Source: Xanthomonas nasturtii (GTDB lineage: Bacteria; Pseudomonadota; Gammaproteobacteria; Xanthomonadales; Xanthomonadaceae). From it: DNA of 64,000 bases. Below, in pieces: positions 56,182-64,000 of this stretch. The stretch spans positions 1-64,000 of the forward strand of contig NZ_LYMI01000007.1 of the NCBI RefSeq assembly GCF_001660815.1, read 5' to 3'. Position 1 is the first letter of the stretch; each line of letters starts with the position of its first letter. Below the pieces are notes generated by a model that worked only from the letters and a program-made list of their open reading frames with translations, did no database searches and was not told the DNA's origin. Made by a program: the position numbers and the translations under genes.

Positions 56182-56213
56182 AAAAGAACCCCGCCGAATG
56201 GCGGGGTTCTTTT
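56182..56213. terminator. Intrinsic terminator between groEL and xopX, bidirectional
   Basis: AAAAGAACCCCGCC at 56182-56195 pairs perfectly with GGCGGGGTTCTTTT at 56200-56213 around GAAT. The symmetrical A and T ends allow function for groEL and for the convergent xopX gene. Confidence 0.92.
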
Positions 56214-56274
56214 ATGCGCGTCACTCACGCTTGCGCATGCATGCGGCAGTTGCCGATGACCGGCGCTCGTCCCG

Positions 56275-58380
56275 TCAGGACGAAGGCGCTGTGCTGCTTG
56301 CGGCCTGATCCGGCGACCGATGCGCGTGCGCAGGCGAGCGTTGCTCAGGCGATGCACTGGCTGCGGCCAACGCAGCGTCGTCGTTCGTCTCCTCGATATC
56401 GGTGATCGTGACGCTGCTGCTGGGCCTGGTCTGCGCCTGCGCGCCGGCGTCCTCGATCACCTGCAGGGCGATCTCGCCGACCCGCTGCGCGTACTCCTGT
56501 GCCTGGTCCGGCGACAGGCTTTGCACATATCTGGCCGTGTCTTCCACGTTCTGGATGAGCTCCTCGGGCGAGGACGGCCTACGGATTGCGAGCGTGGTGC
56601 CGTCGGGCCCTTTGAACACCCGCATGACCTGAGCGCCGCCCCAGTTCATCGCCAGCTCTGCGCCACGCGCCATCGGGCCCGGCATGGTCATCGACATCAG
56701 CGACATGATCGCGCCGGCGTAGTAAGGCGATGCCGACGAGGATTCGATCAGGCTCTTGTCTGCCAAGGTCTTGGACAGTTTCTCCACGCCCAGGGCCAGC
56801 GCCATCACCAAGCTGCCGGAGCACATGGCCTTGAAGCGCTCCATTGCGTCCTGGCGGGTCGCATGTGCGTTGAGCGCCGACTGCATCATCACGGTCGTTA
56901 CAAGGATAGAGTCGGCAACCAGGTCGACCGTGCCGATTCGATCCGGTTGGATCAGGTAGACCGTCAGCCCGGTCACTCCGGCCGCCAGCGACGCCAGTGC
57001 CAGCTTGGGTGCAATGTCGTGGTTGGTGACCTGGCGCGGGATGGTGGCTGGCTGGTCCTGGTTCCGGTCCACTTGTAGCGCACTGCTCAGTCGCTTGCTG
57101 CATTGGTCCAGCGTCTCCAGCAGGTGCGTGCACTGGGCATTAAGCGTGCGGGTGAGCTCGTGCCCTTGGCTCGGGTCGGTGAACGCGCGACGTGCCTGTT
57201 GAAACGCTTCTCGGCCGTTCTCCAGAGCGGCGCAGATCTCGTTGAGTTGCGTGCGCAATTGCGCGCTGATCTGGCCGGGCGTCAGGCGTGCACGCAACCG
57301 CTGCGCCTGGCTCTGAAAACCGGCGCTTTCTGCGAATTGGGCGCCCAGATGCGACACCTGGTGTTGCAGTCGATTGCCGAGCACGTTGAGGCTGTTCCAG
57401 AGGAAGGGCGTGAGCACCATCGCCGCGCACGCGGTCGATGCGGCCGCGGCAAATCCCGGGTTGTTTTCCACTGCTTCGGCCTGGTGCCGCATGGACGGGT
57501 TGCCGAATTTCTTGGGCAGTTCGGTGGTGAGAAACAGTCCGTTGAGCAAAATGGCGTAGAAGTGCATTTCGTTGGCGTCGCGCCCCAGCTGCCCGCCCAT
57601 CAACGGGAACGGAAGCCCGTCGGCGGTGGGGCGCAGTGCAGAGGCCGAAAGCGTCATCACGCCCTTGGTTGCCGCGGCGATGGAATAGGCGAAGGTCTTG
57701 GCCTGGTTGCCCAGAAACGGACTGGGGACGACCAGTGGCCACAGATTGACCAGGTTGGCCAGCGACTTCAGCGCCCGCCCGGCCGCAGGTGTGCCATGCT
57801 CCAGCGGCTGCAGCGCGTCTTCCACGGCCTTGATGTCGCCGAGCAATTGCTGACGGAAGCGCGCTTCCAGACCGGTTGCCGCTTCGATGACATCGCGCAG
57901 CTGGGTGATCTGCTGGCGGCACGCGGCCAGACCGTGCGGCGCGTGCCGTTCCGGGTCGGTGTGACGCACCATCTGCAGGAATGCAGGATCGTCCGCATGG
58001 ATCTGCAGCATGGTGCGCAGATCCGCCAGCGACCAAAGATTGGACGCCCCCTTCGATACCGCAGCGTAAGCCTGCTGAACGCCGCTTGCCAATGCAGCGT
58101 TTGCGCGGGCGGCAAGCGTGGCGGCGGTGGACGGGCCGGAGGCGTGTTCGGGTGAATGGGCTGGCGGTTCGGCGTCGTGCGAGGGCAAAGGCGAAGCGCC
58201 GTGTTCGGAGTCGGCGGTGGACGCGCGCGAACGGCTGCGCGGAGTCAGCGCCGACAGGCTGGGGTGGAGCGGCGTTTGCGTCGGCGATGTGGCGTCGGCG
58301 ACCGGAGCGCTGTCGGTATGGGTGTCGTGCAATGGCGCCAGAGAAGAGGGGCCTGCGGTTTGCTGTTTCTTGATCTCCAT
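56275..58380 (-). CDS. xopX: Type III effector of the XopX family
   Basis: The 701-residue protein resembles XopX, an effector delivered into plant cells that suppresses basal immunity. The N-terminal 95 residues are Ser/Thr/Pro-rich and disordered as expected for a secretion signal (KKQQTAGPSSLAPLHDTHTD). The central part is helical with hydrophobic segments (LALASLAAGVTGLTVYLI; AGAIMSLMSMTMPGPMA), and the C-terminus is acidic and Ser-rich. Its position beside groEL matches the known XopX locus in Xanthomonas. The ATG at 58380 follows AAGGA. The identity rests on recalled sequence and context, not on a domain motif. Confidence 0.85.
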   Translation of the reverse strand: MEIKKQQTAGPSSLAPLHDTHTDSAPVADATSPTQTPLHPSLSALTPRSRSRASTADSEHGASPLPSHDAEPPAHSPEHASGPSTAATLAARANAALASGVQQAYAAVSKGASNLWSLADLRTMLQIHADDPAFLQMVRHTDPERHAPHGLAACRQQITQLRDVIEAATGLEARFRQQLLGDIKAVEDALQPLEHGTPAAGRALKSLANLVNLWPLVVPSPFLGNQAKTFAYSIAAATKGVMTLSASALRPTADGLPFPLMGGQLGRDANEMHFYAILLNGLFLTTELPKKFGNPSMRHQAEAVENNPGFAAAASTACAAMVLTPFLWNSLNVLGNRLQHQVSHLGAQFAESAGFQSQAQRLRARLTPGQISAQLRTQLNEICAALENGREAFQQARRAFTDPSQGHELTRTLNAQCTHLLETLDQCSKRLSSALQVDRNQDQPATIPRQVTNHDIAPKLALASLAAGVTGLTVYLIQPDRIGTVDLVADSILVTTVMMQSALNAHATRQDAMERFKAMCSGSLVMALALGVEKLSKTLADKSLIESSSASPYYAGAIMSLMSMTMPGPMARGAELAMNWGGAQVMRVFKGPDGTTLAIRRPSSPEELIQNVEDTARYVQSLSPDQAQEYAQRVGEIALQVIEDAGAQAQTRPSSSVTITDIEETNDDAALAAASASPEQRSPAHAHRSPDQAASSTAPSS

Positions 58381-58803
58381 GGGGGGTTTCCTTGATGGGA
58401 GGGAGCGGCCAGCGGCTACTGGCTGGCGCACATGCATCATTCGAACAAGCCTGCCCGGCCGGCATAACGCGATGCGAACTCCTGCGTTGCAGGAAGAACC
58501 AGCAACGCAGGACGGTGGCAACTTGTGCTCGCATGACCTGTTGCCACCTGCGCAGGGTCGAGTGCGCTGGGTGCGCAGAAATCGTGGTGGGGGCACCCCC
58601 AGCCCGCCGCATCGTCGATCGCCGTCACACTCTGCGACCACCTGTTGACACCGATGTCATCGCAGCCTTAGCGTCGCTGGGCAGGCGTTTGCGCCGAGCG
58701 GTCGGAGGGCCATCGGACAAGGGGCAGCGGTGCATGCATCGCTGGCGGACGTCGTTGCAGTGCACTGCCACGCCGGCCACGTCCGGCTTCTCCCGGGGAT
58801 CTT
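58381..58803. other. Divergent promoter region of xopX and the TonB receptor
   Basis: About 420 bases with no gene. I looked for a plant-inducible-promoter box (TTCGB-N15-TTCGB) for xopX and did not find one; TCGAA and GCGAA occur here but are not spaced by 15 bases. Confidence 0.5.
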
Positions 58804-61695
58804 ATGAACTGCCGCAGTCATCGTCTTGCCTTGTCGATTTCCGTGTCCTTAGCGCTGACGGCCGCCGTCGCGCCACCGCTCATGGCCCAGCAAACCGAGC
58901 CGGATACACCGCGCGCCACCTCCACCCTGGATGCAGTCAGCGTCACCGGTTCGCGCATCAAGCGCGCGCAGGTCGAAGGCGCCCAGCCGGTGGTCACCAT
59001 CTCTGCGCAGCAGATCCAGCAGGAAGGGTTTGCCACCGTCTACGACGTGCTCAACAGCATGAATCAGCAAGGCTCGGTGGAAGCCGATACGCGGTGGGGC
59101 TCGCACACGCCCAACGCCTCACCGATCAATCTGCGCGACCTCGGCCCGGGCCGCACCCTGCTGCTGGTCAATGGCCACCGCGTGGCCGATTACCCGCTGC
59201 CGTACGGCGGCGAAAGCAACTTCTCCAACTACAGCAATATTCCCTCTGCAGCGGTGGAGCGCATCGACATCCTCACCGGTGGCGCATCGGCCATTTACGG
59301 CTCCGACGCGGTGGCCGGCGTAATCAACGTGATCCTCAAGCGCGACTATCAGGGCGACCAGGTGCGGCTGCGCGGCGGCACCGCCACCGAAGGGGGGCGC
59401 GACAGTTTCGACGTCTCCTGGGCAGGTGGGCGCACCGGCGAGAACTGGAGCCTGACCTACGCGCTGCAGGCCACCAGGCGCGACCCGTTGAGCGGGCGTG
59501 ATCGCCCGCAGATGGACGATTCGGACGACATGTCCTATTCCAACTGGACCGGCCAGAACCGCCTGCACGGCTTCAACCCGTTCACCGGCCTGAGCCTGGT
59601 CGATGCCAACACCAACGAGCGCCTGGCGCCGCCTGCGGGCACCTGCGCGCGCTTCGGCGGCGAGTTCGTCGATGCCCAGCGGCTGAGCTACGACCAGAAC
59701 AGTGGCGCGCTCAGCAATGCCGGTAACTATTGTGGCGTGGCGCGCGATTACGGCGATTGGGGCCTGGTCACCGGCAGCGAAGATTATTCGGCCTATCTCT
59801 ACGGCACCTGGAAATTCGGCGAGGCCACCGAAGCCTGGGCCACGCTCTCGGCCAACCGCAGCATCGGCCGTTGGACCTACGACCCGCCGTACGCGTATCT
59901 GGGCCCGTTCCAGGACGCGGCCACCGGGCGCTCATTGAACCTGATCCGCCAGCTGACCCGGCGCGAAGCCGGCGGCTGGGACCGGCTGGCCAACTACAAC
60001 AAGGAACAATCCTGGGACCTCAGTGCCGGCCTGCGCGGGGTCTGGGCAGACCGCTTCGATTGGGAGCTGAGCGTGGGCCGCTCGCGCTACACCGTGGACG
60101 AATACATCCGCACCGTCGATACCGCGCGCGCCACCGAGTACTTCCTTGGCAGCCCTACCGGCACCGCAGCCGATGGCGCGCCGATCTATGCGATCAACGA
60201 AGCGCGGCTGTACTCGCCGCTGTCGTCGAACCAGTACGACGACCTGGTGGCCAAGTCGCGCAACTCGGCGTATTCGTGGGTCAATCAAGCCAGTTTCAGC
60301 TTGAGCGGCGATGTGATGCAGGGCTGGGCCGGGCCGATCCGCTTTGCCACCGTGGCCGAGGTCGCCAAGCAGGGCTATCAACTCTCGCCGGACCCATGCG
60401 CCAACGAGTGCTACCCGGTGGACGTGGTGGACAGCGGTGGCGGCGAACGCCTGCGCAGCTCGGCCGGGCTGGAATTTCAGATTCCGTTGCTTTCCACATT
60501 GAGCGCGAATGTGGCCGGCCGTTACGACCGCTACGGCAACTACCGCTCATCTGCCGCGATTCCGACCGATGTCGGCACGCAAAGCGACACCACCTGGAGC
60601 GCGGGCCTGGAATGGCGGCCGGTGGAGAGCCTGCTGGTGCGCAGCACCGTGGCCACCAGCTTCCGCGCACCGGACATGCACTACGTGCTCGGCGAACCCA
60701 GTTCCACCAACCAGACCGTGATCGACCAGTACCGCTGCATTTCCTCCGGCGCCTACCTCACCGGCGGCTGCAACGACGAGAACAACAACATCTTCTACAC
60801 CGTGGATGTGAACCGTCGCGGCACCCCGGATCTGCGCTCGGAAACCGGCCGCTCGTTCACCGGTGGCGTGGTGTGGGACATCGCACAAGGGCTGTCGTTG
60901 AGCGTGGATTACTACCGCATCCAGCTGGAGGAAATGATCAAGGACCTGGATCGCGACGAAATCCTGTCGGCCGAAGCCGGCTGCCGCACCGGCACCACCA
61001 TCAGCGGTGGTACCTGGAACAATCCGGGCGGCGCGGGCTATTGCGACACCATCACCTCGCGGGTGACACGCAATGCCGACGGTACCCTGGCCAGCATCGA
61101 GCGCGGCCCGATCAACCTGGCGCAGATGGAAACCTCCGGCATCGATGCCGCGCTGAAATACCGCCTTGCCACTGCAGGCTGGGGCAACTTCCAGCTGTCG
61201 CTGGACTACAACAACCTGATCGCCTACCGCGAGCAGATCTACCGCACCGACAGCGATGAAAACCGCCGCGACGAACGCGTGCGCAGCCGTGTGCGCGGCA
61301 GCGTGCATTGGGACAACGGCGGCGCCTGGGACTGGACGGTGTACTTCCGCCGGCTTGGCTCGATGCGCGCCGTCAACTGGGGCACCTGCGCGCGCTTCGA
61401 CGACGGCTATCAACCCAGCGCCTCCGACGAGTGCCTGGTGACCGATACCGCCAACGTACATCTGGGCGAAACCAGCAAACGTTACTTCGGCCGCGTAGGC
61501 CCGGCGATCTACTGGAACCTGAGCACCGGCTACAAGATCACCGACCACGCCAAGGTCAATTTCTACGTCAACAACCTGTTCAACGAAGTGGGCTACGAAA
61601 ACAAGGAGCGCTTCTACGGCTACGGCTTCTACAACACCACCTTGTTCAACCCCATCGGCCGCGAAGTGGCGGCGGAATACGTGTTTACGTTTTGA
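58804..61695 (+). CDS. TonB-dependent outer-membrane receptor
   Basis: The 963-residue protein has a signal peptide (to about residue 28, PPLMAQQ) and a plug domain (DAVSVTGSRIKRAQVEGAQP near 45, then LRDLGPGRTLLLVNGHRVAD and GGASAIYGSDAVAGVINVIL). A 22-strand barrel ends in the outer-membrane signature VAAEYVFTF. Substrate is unknown; Xanthomonas uses many such receptors for plant carbohydrates as well as siderophores. No regulator or degradative enzyme adjoins it, so it is not clearly part of a utilisation locus. Confidence 0.93.
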   Translation: MNCRSHRLALSISVSLALTAAVAPPLMAQQTEPDTPRATSTLDAVSVTGSRIKRAQVEGAQPVVTISAQQIQQEGFATVYDVLNSMNQQGSVEADTRWGSHTPNASPINLRDLGPGRTLLLVNGHRVADYPLPYGGESNFSNYSNIPSAAVERIDILTGGASAIYGSDAVAGVINVILKRDYQGDQVRLRGGTATEGGRDSFDVSWAGGRTGENWSLTYALQATRRDPLSGRDRPQMDDSDDMSYSNWTGQNRLHGFNPFTGLSLVDANTNERLAPPAGTCARFGGEFVDAQRLSYDQNSGALSNAGNYCGVARDYGDWGLVTGSEDYSAYLYGTWKFGEATEAWATLSANRSIGRWTYDPPYAYLGPFQDAATGRSLNLIRQLTRREAGGWDRLANYNKEQSWDLSAGLRGVWADRFDWELSVGRSRYTVDEYIRTVDTARATEYFLGSPTGTAADGAPIYAINEARLYSPLSSNQYDDLVAKSRNSAYSWVNQASFSLSGDVMQGWAGPIRFATVAEVAKQGYQLSPDPCANECYPVDVVDSGGGERLRSSAGLEFQIPLLSTLSANVAGRYDRYGNYRSSAAIPTDVGTQSDTTWSAGLEWRPVESLLVRSTVATSFRAPDMHYVLGEPSSTNQTVIDQYRCISSGAYLTGGCNDENNNIFYTVDVNRRGTPDLRSETGRSFTGGVVWDIAQGLSLSVDYYRIQLEEMIKDLDRDEILSAEAGCRTGTTISGGTWNNPGGAGYCDTITSRVTRNADGTLASIERGPINLAQMETSGIDAALKYRLATAGWGNFQLSLDYNNLIAYREQIYRTDSDENRRDERVRSRVRGSVHWDNGGAWDWTVYFRRLGSMRAVNWGTCARFDDGYQPSASDECLVTDTANVHLGETSKRYFGRVGPAIYWNLSTGYKITDHAKVNFYVNNLFNEVGYENKERFYGYGFYNTTLFNPIGREVAAEYVFTF

Positions 61696-61782
61696 GTGAG
61701 GTTTGCCGTGTGGCACGCCACGGCCTCATCGCCGTGGCGTGCAGCGGCGCATTGCGGTGGCATGCGCAGGCAAAGCGCGCCC

Positions 61783-63195
61783 TCAGGCAAGACGCGCTGC
61801 GGTGCGGCGCAGGCTTGCCAAGGCGCGCACGGCGATGTCGCGCATCTGATCGCTCAAGGCGTCATCGTCGATGCAGCGCTGCCAGAACTGTTCGGCCATC
61901 TCTGCGGCACGTCGCCACTGCGCGAAGTGACCGACCGTGGGCGCTGGAATCTCGATGTCCCTGGGCACGACTTCGCCACTGGATGCCGGCCGCAGCGCCA
62001 TCGGCAACATGTCGTACACCGGAGCCAACCGTAACGGTCGCGTGTCGGCAAGGATCAATGCTGCATTGCCCAGATGCATGTCGGTGTTGCCGATGAGCGC
62101 GCCGAACCAGCTGATCACCTCCAGGCGCTCGGCATCTTCCGAACTCAGCCAACCATCGCGCTTGAGCAGCGGCGCGAGCGCGCGCCATGTCCCGACCTGC
62201 GACTGCCCGTAGAACGCGGCAAAGATCGCCATCAACGAGACAAAACCGCGTCGGCCCAACGTCGGTGTGCGATCGAAGCGTGTGGATTCGAGAAACACGC
62301 GCTGGCCTGCCTGTAGTCGCTGCGTCGTTGCGGCAGGGATGCCACCGGCAAGCAGCACCTGGTTGGCTAGATGTTCCATCTGCAGCAGATCTGCCCAGCG
62401 GCGCCCGGCAGGCTGATCGATGCGGTCGGAAAACTTCACGATGACCGGGCGATACACGCCAATTTCGCGCAGCACCGCAGTGAACTTTGGCTGTTCGCCT
62501 GCAGCGGACGAGCCGACGTCCTCGCCGCGCAGTGCGGCATCGGCATGCGCGAGATACGCCTCCGGGCGCGCTTGGATGTCGATGTCATCAGGCTGGTCGA
62601 CCGACGACAGCGCACGAGCCAGCGCTTGCTCGCCAACGAGCAGGTCGCCGAGCTGGTCGTGACCGTCGGACAGCAGCGCGATGAGCGCGTCACTCGGCGA
62701 CCACAGCGTGAGATTTTCGGGCAGCCGCAACGGCCCGGAGATGCGATGTGCCAGGTTGCGCCCGAGAAATCCCTGCGGACGTTGGTCATCCAGAAACCAG
62801 GGCAACGACTCGAACACCCCAAGATGCAGTGGCGAATGCAGCAGCACGGGGTTTTCCTGCAGCAGCTCCACGAAGAAGTGGTCCTGATGGAGCGCATGCA
62901 ACTGGCCCAACGCCACAACGCGGGCATCGCTGTCGATGCGGTAGAGCGGCCAGGCGCGCGCACCCCGCACCTCGCCCGTGGCGATGTAACTGGTGGCGCG
63001 TGCGCTGCCGTAACGCCGCACCGCAGTTCCTGCAGCGGCAACCAGACGCGAAAGTGTTGCCTTGCTCACTCCCAAACGCACCGCAAGCTCGGCGCCGCGC
63101 AACGGGCCATTGATGCGCAGCGTGGCGACCAGGCGTTCTATTGCGTCGGGCTGTGGCATGCAGATGCCGTTGAAACGATTGGTGAAACGATACAT
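61783..63195 (-). CDS. yjjJ: HipA-like kinase with N-terminal winged helix (YjjJ type)
   Basis: The product of about 470 residues joins a DNA-binding winged helix (PLRGAELAVRLGVSKATLSR) to a HipA-type kinase fold (GEQPKFT, RPVIVKFSD, SWFGALIGNTDMHLGN, LAPVYDMLPM with the metal-binding Asp). It resembles E. coli YjjJ, a stand-alone HipA relative that carries its own DNA-binding domain and lacks a separate HipB antitoxin. The start is uncertain: ATG at 63195 or ATG at 63159. The latter places two copies of the TGAAACGAT repeat in the leader. Confidence 0.8.
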   Translation of the reverse strand: MYRFTNRFNGICMPQPDAIERLVATLRINGPLRGAELAVRLGVSKATLSRLVAAAGTAVRRYGSARATSYIATGEVRGARAWPLYRIDSDARVVALGQLHALHQDHFFVELLQENPVLLHSPLHLGVFESLPWFLDDQRPQGFLGRNLAHRISGPLRLPENLTLWSPSDALIALLSDGHDQLGDLLVGEQALARALSSVDQPDDIDIQARPEAYLAHADAALRGEDVGSSAAGEQPKFTAVLREIGVYRPVIVKFSDRIDQPAGRRWADLLQMEHLANQVLLAGGIPAATTQRLQAGQRVFLESTRFDRTPTLGRRGFVSLMAIFAAFYGQSQVGTWRALAPLLKRDGWLSSEDAERLEVISWFGALIGNTDMHLGNAALILADTRPLRLAPVYDMLPMALRPASSGEVVPRDIEIPAPTVGHFAQWRRAAEMAEQFWQRCIDDDALSDQMRDIAVRALASLRRTAARLA

Positions 63196-63280
63196 CAAGT
63201 TATAAGGACTGACAACTGTCTGACTTACAAGAAAAATTTACATATCAAGGCTAGATGAAGCGCCGTAAGTGAAACGATAC
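63171..63280. repeat. Three TGAAACGAT repeats around the yjjJ start
   Basis: TGAAACGATT at 63171-63180, TGAAACGATAC at 63183-63193 and TGAAACGATAC at 63270-63280 are all in one orientation; the first two are 12 bases apart. They flank the yjjJ start and promoter, so they could be binding sites for its winged-helix domain (autoregulation). Inference only. Confidence 0.55.
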
Positions 63281-63470
63281 TTTTGGTGCCTTGGCGCTAG
63301 AAGTTTGTTCGGGAAGCAGTACTTGTATGGACCCGGACGGCTGCAGCGACGCTGGGGAAACACGCGTGCAGCGGCGGCGCTGTCAAACCAAGAACTGCCA
63401 GACCGGCGCGCTCGTCCGTTGCCGATGAAACAGTGGCAACGCGCAAAAGTGCGTGGTATCAATGCATCCC

Positions 63471-63554
63471 ATGAACGCACCCCGCAGCCAGTTTTATTTT
63501 TGGTACTACGGTTTTCCGATGCCGCTGGCGGAGGAAGGAGTGCGCTCACCCTGA
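63471..63554 (+). CDS. Aromatic leader peptide of the DAHP synthase gene
   Basis: A 27-codon frame reads MNAPRSQFYFWYYGFPMPLA and then EEGVRSP with a TGA at 63552. Seven of residues 8-15 are aromatic (Phe, Tyr, Phe, Trp, Tyr, Tyr, then Gly, Phe), covering all three aromatic amino acids. An in-frame ATG at 63462 could extend it by three residues. Upstream Shine-Dalgarno pairing is weak. The position just before a DAHP synthase gene, followed by competing hairpins and a terminator, fits a leader peptide for ribosome-mediated attenuation. Confidence 0.8.
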   Translation: MNAPRSQFYFWYYGFPMPLAEEGVRSP

Positions 63555-63609
63555 AGGAAACTTCAGCAGCATTCCCGAAAAGCCGCCAGCGCACACTGGC
63601 GGCTTTTTT
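63487..63609 (+). promoter_or_regulatory. Transcription attenuator of aroG: antiterminator and terminator
   Basis: Region 1 GCCAG (63487-63491) can pair with region 2 CTGGC (63525-63529). Region 2 CGCTGGCGG (63523-63531) pairs perfectly over 9 bp with region 3 CCGCCAGCG (63583-63591). Region 3 also forms the terminator AAAAGCCGCCAG/CTGGCGGCTTTT (63578-63589 with 63596-63607) followed by a T-run to 63609. A separate CTGAAG-GAAA-CTTCAG hairpin (63551-63566) contains the leader stop codon. Confidence 0.82.
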
Positions 63610-63661
63610 GTTGCCGCAATGCCTGGCTCCCTGATGCAACACCGCCCACCGAGACACTGTT

Positions 63662-64000
63662 ATGCCGCCTGTGACCGATGACCTGCGTATCCGCAAGATC
63701 GAAGCCCTTGCACCGCCTTCGCAGCTGCTGTCGCTGCTGCCGTGCGATGAGCGCGCCTCCGAAACCGTGACCAACTCGCGCGCCGCGTTGCACGAGATCC
63801 TGCATGGGCGCGACGACCGCCTGGCGGTGGTAATCGGGCCCTGCTCGATCCACGACCCGGTCGCTGCGATGGACTACGCGCAGCGCCTGCGCCCACTGCG
63901 CGATCAGCTCGGCGACGCGCTGGAAATCGTGATGCGGGTGTACTTCGAAAAGCCGCGCACCACCATCGGCTGGAAAGGCTTGATCAACGATCCGGATCTG
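63662..64000 (+). CDS. aroG: 3-deoxy-7-phosphoheptulonate (DAHP) synthase, class I, 5' part
   Basis: The first 113 residues are visible and the frame continues past the window. DDLRIRKIEALAPPSQLLSL, LHGRDDRLAVVIGPCSIHDP and MRVYFEKPRTTIGWKGLIND are characteristic of the AroF/AroG/AroH enzymes that condense PEP and erythrose 4-phosphate, the entry to the shikimate pathway. Which feedback type it is cannot be read from this part, so aroG is a generic symbol. Its expression appears controlled by the aromatic leader peptide upstream. Confidence 0.95.
   Translation, partial: MPPVTDDLRIRKIEALAPPSQLLSLLPCDERASETVTNSRAALHEILHGRDDRLAVVIGPCSIHDPVAAMDYAQRLRPLRDQLGDALEIVMRVYFEKPRTTIGWKGLINDPDL

Noticed and set aside
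58381..58700. Possible PIP box upstream of xopX
   Set aside because: Half-sites of the TTCGN type occur but the 15-base spacing is not met.
63269..63634. A 121-codon plus-strand frame overlapping the aroG leader
   Set aside because: It runs through the attenuator stems in another frame, has no family features and competes with the much better supported leader peptide.

Overview
The window is about 64 kb of a high-GC chromosome that reads as Xanthomonas. The evidence is the Clp regulator with its c-di-GMP residue, the groES-groEL-XopX order, a TonB-dependent receptor, a DUF3426/Fis/PrmA/AccC/AccB/AroQ block, and the short GGGATTC-type intergenic repeats common in that genus. Most genes are conserved housekeeping genes; the accessory parts are an IS end, an ice-nucleation gene, a type III effector and several repeat-bounded insertions. 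I do not assign a species.

Layout. 1-560: 3' end of an IS3-family element. 1160-5379: tryptophan genes trpG, trpD and trpC with a flavin-reductase-like gene and a HAD phosphatase. 5697-7798: clp (minus), speD, then a two-hairpin leader with the hallmarks of a guanidine-II (mini-ykkC) riboswitch in front of a SugE/Gdx exporter. 8047-9706: coq7 opposite rplM-rpsI. 10286-12385: tRNA-Gln, tRNA-Met, rppH, bfd, bfr. 12696-16967: a hybrid histidine kinase and a REC protein whose GGDEF and EAL motifs are both degenerate. 17006-23162: membrane proteins, bactofilin, erpA, a hydrolase remnant, nudC, ampE, and a DUF2752/CD225 pair. 23450-29976: LplT-PlsC fusion, LysR plus MFS, and a YccS-like protein. 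30219-33230: purD and purH. 34319-38761: a very large ice nucleation protein gene. 39095-48033: fis, DUF3426 protein, XRE regulator, prmA, two unknown exported proteins, accC, a four-helix-bundle (S23-type) protein, accB, aroQ. 48688-53636: dsbD with a doubled N-terminal domain, cutA, secreted endonuclease I. 54094-61695: groES, groEL, xopX, TonB receptor. 61783-64000: YjjJ-type HipA kinase, then a leader peptide/attenuator and the start of a DAHP synthase gene.

Three things deserve most attention. (1) The DAHP synthase gene at the right end is preceded by a 27-codon open frame containing the run FYFWYYGF. A 9-bp antiterminator and a strong terminator follow, and their geometry fits ribosome-mediated attenuation sensing all three aromatic amino acids. 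(2) Three operons (accB/accC, purH/purD, groES/groEL) carry inverted-repeat elements built from the same GGGATTC-like heptamer exactly in the gap between cistrons. The accB/accC copy carries a four-helix-bundle gene of the kind known from 23S rRNA intervening sequences, and it leaves accC without a Shine-Dalgarno sequence. (3) The sugE leader combines two ACGG-loop hairpins with an abutting intrinsic terminator.

Functionally the window joins aromatic amino acid synthesis at both ends (trpGDC, aroQ, aroG), fatty acid and phospholipid synthesis (accBC, LplT-PlsC), purine synthesis (purHD), iron handling (bfd, bfr, erpA), c-di-GMP/cAMP-type signalling (clp, degenerate GGDEF-EAL) and plant-associated traits (xopX, ice nucleation, TonB receptor).
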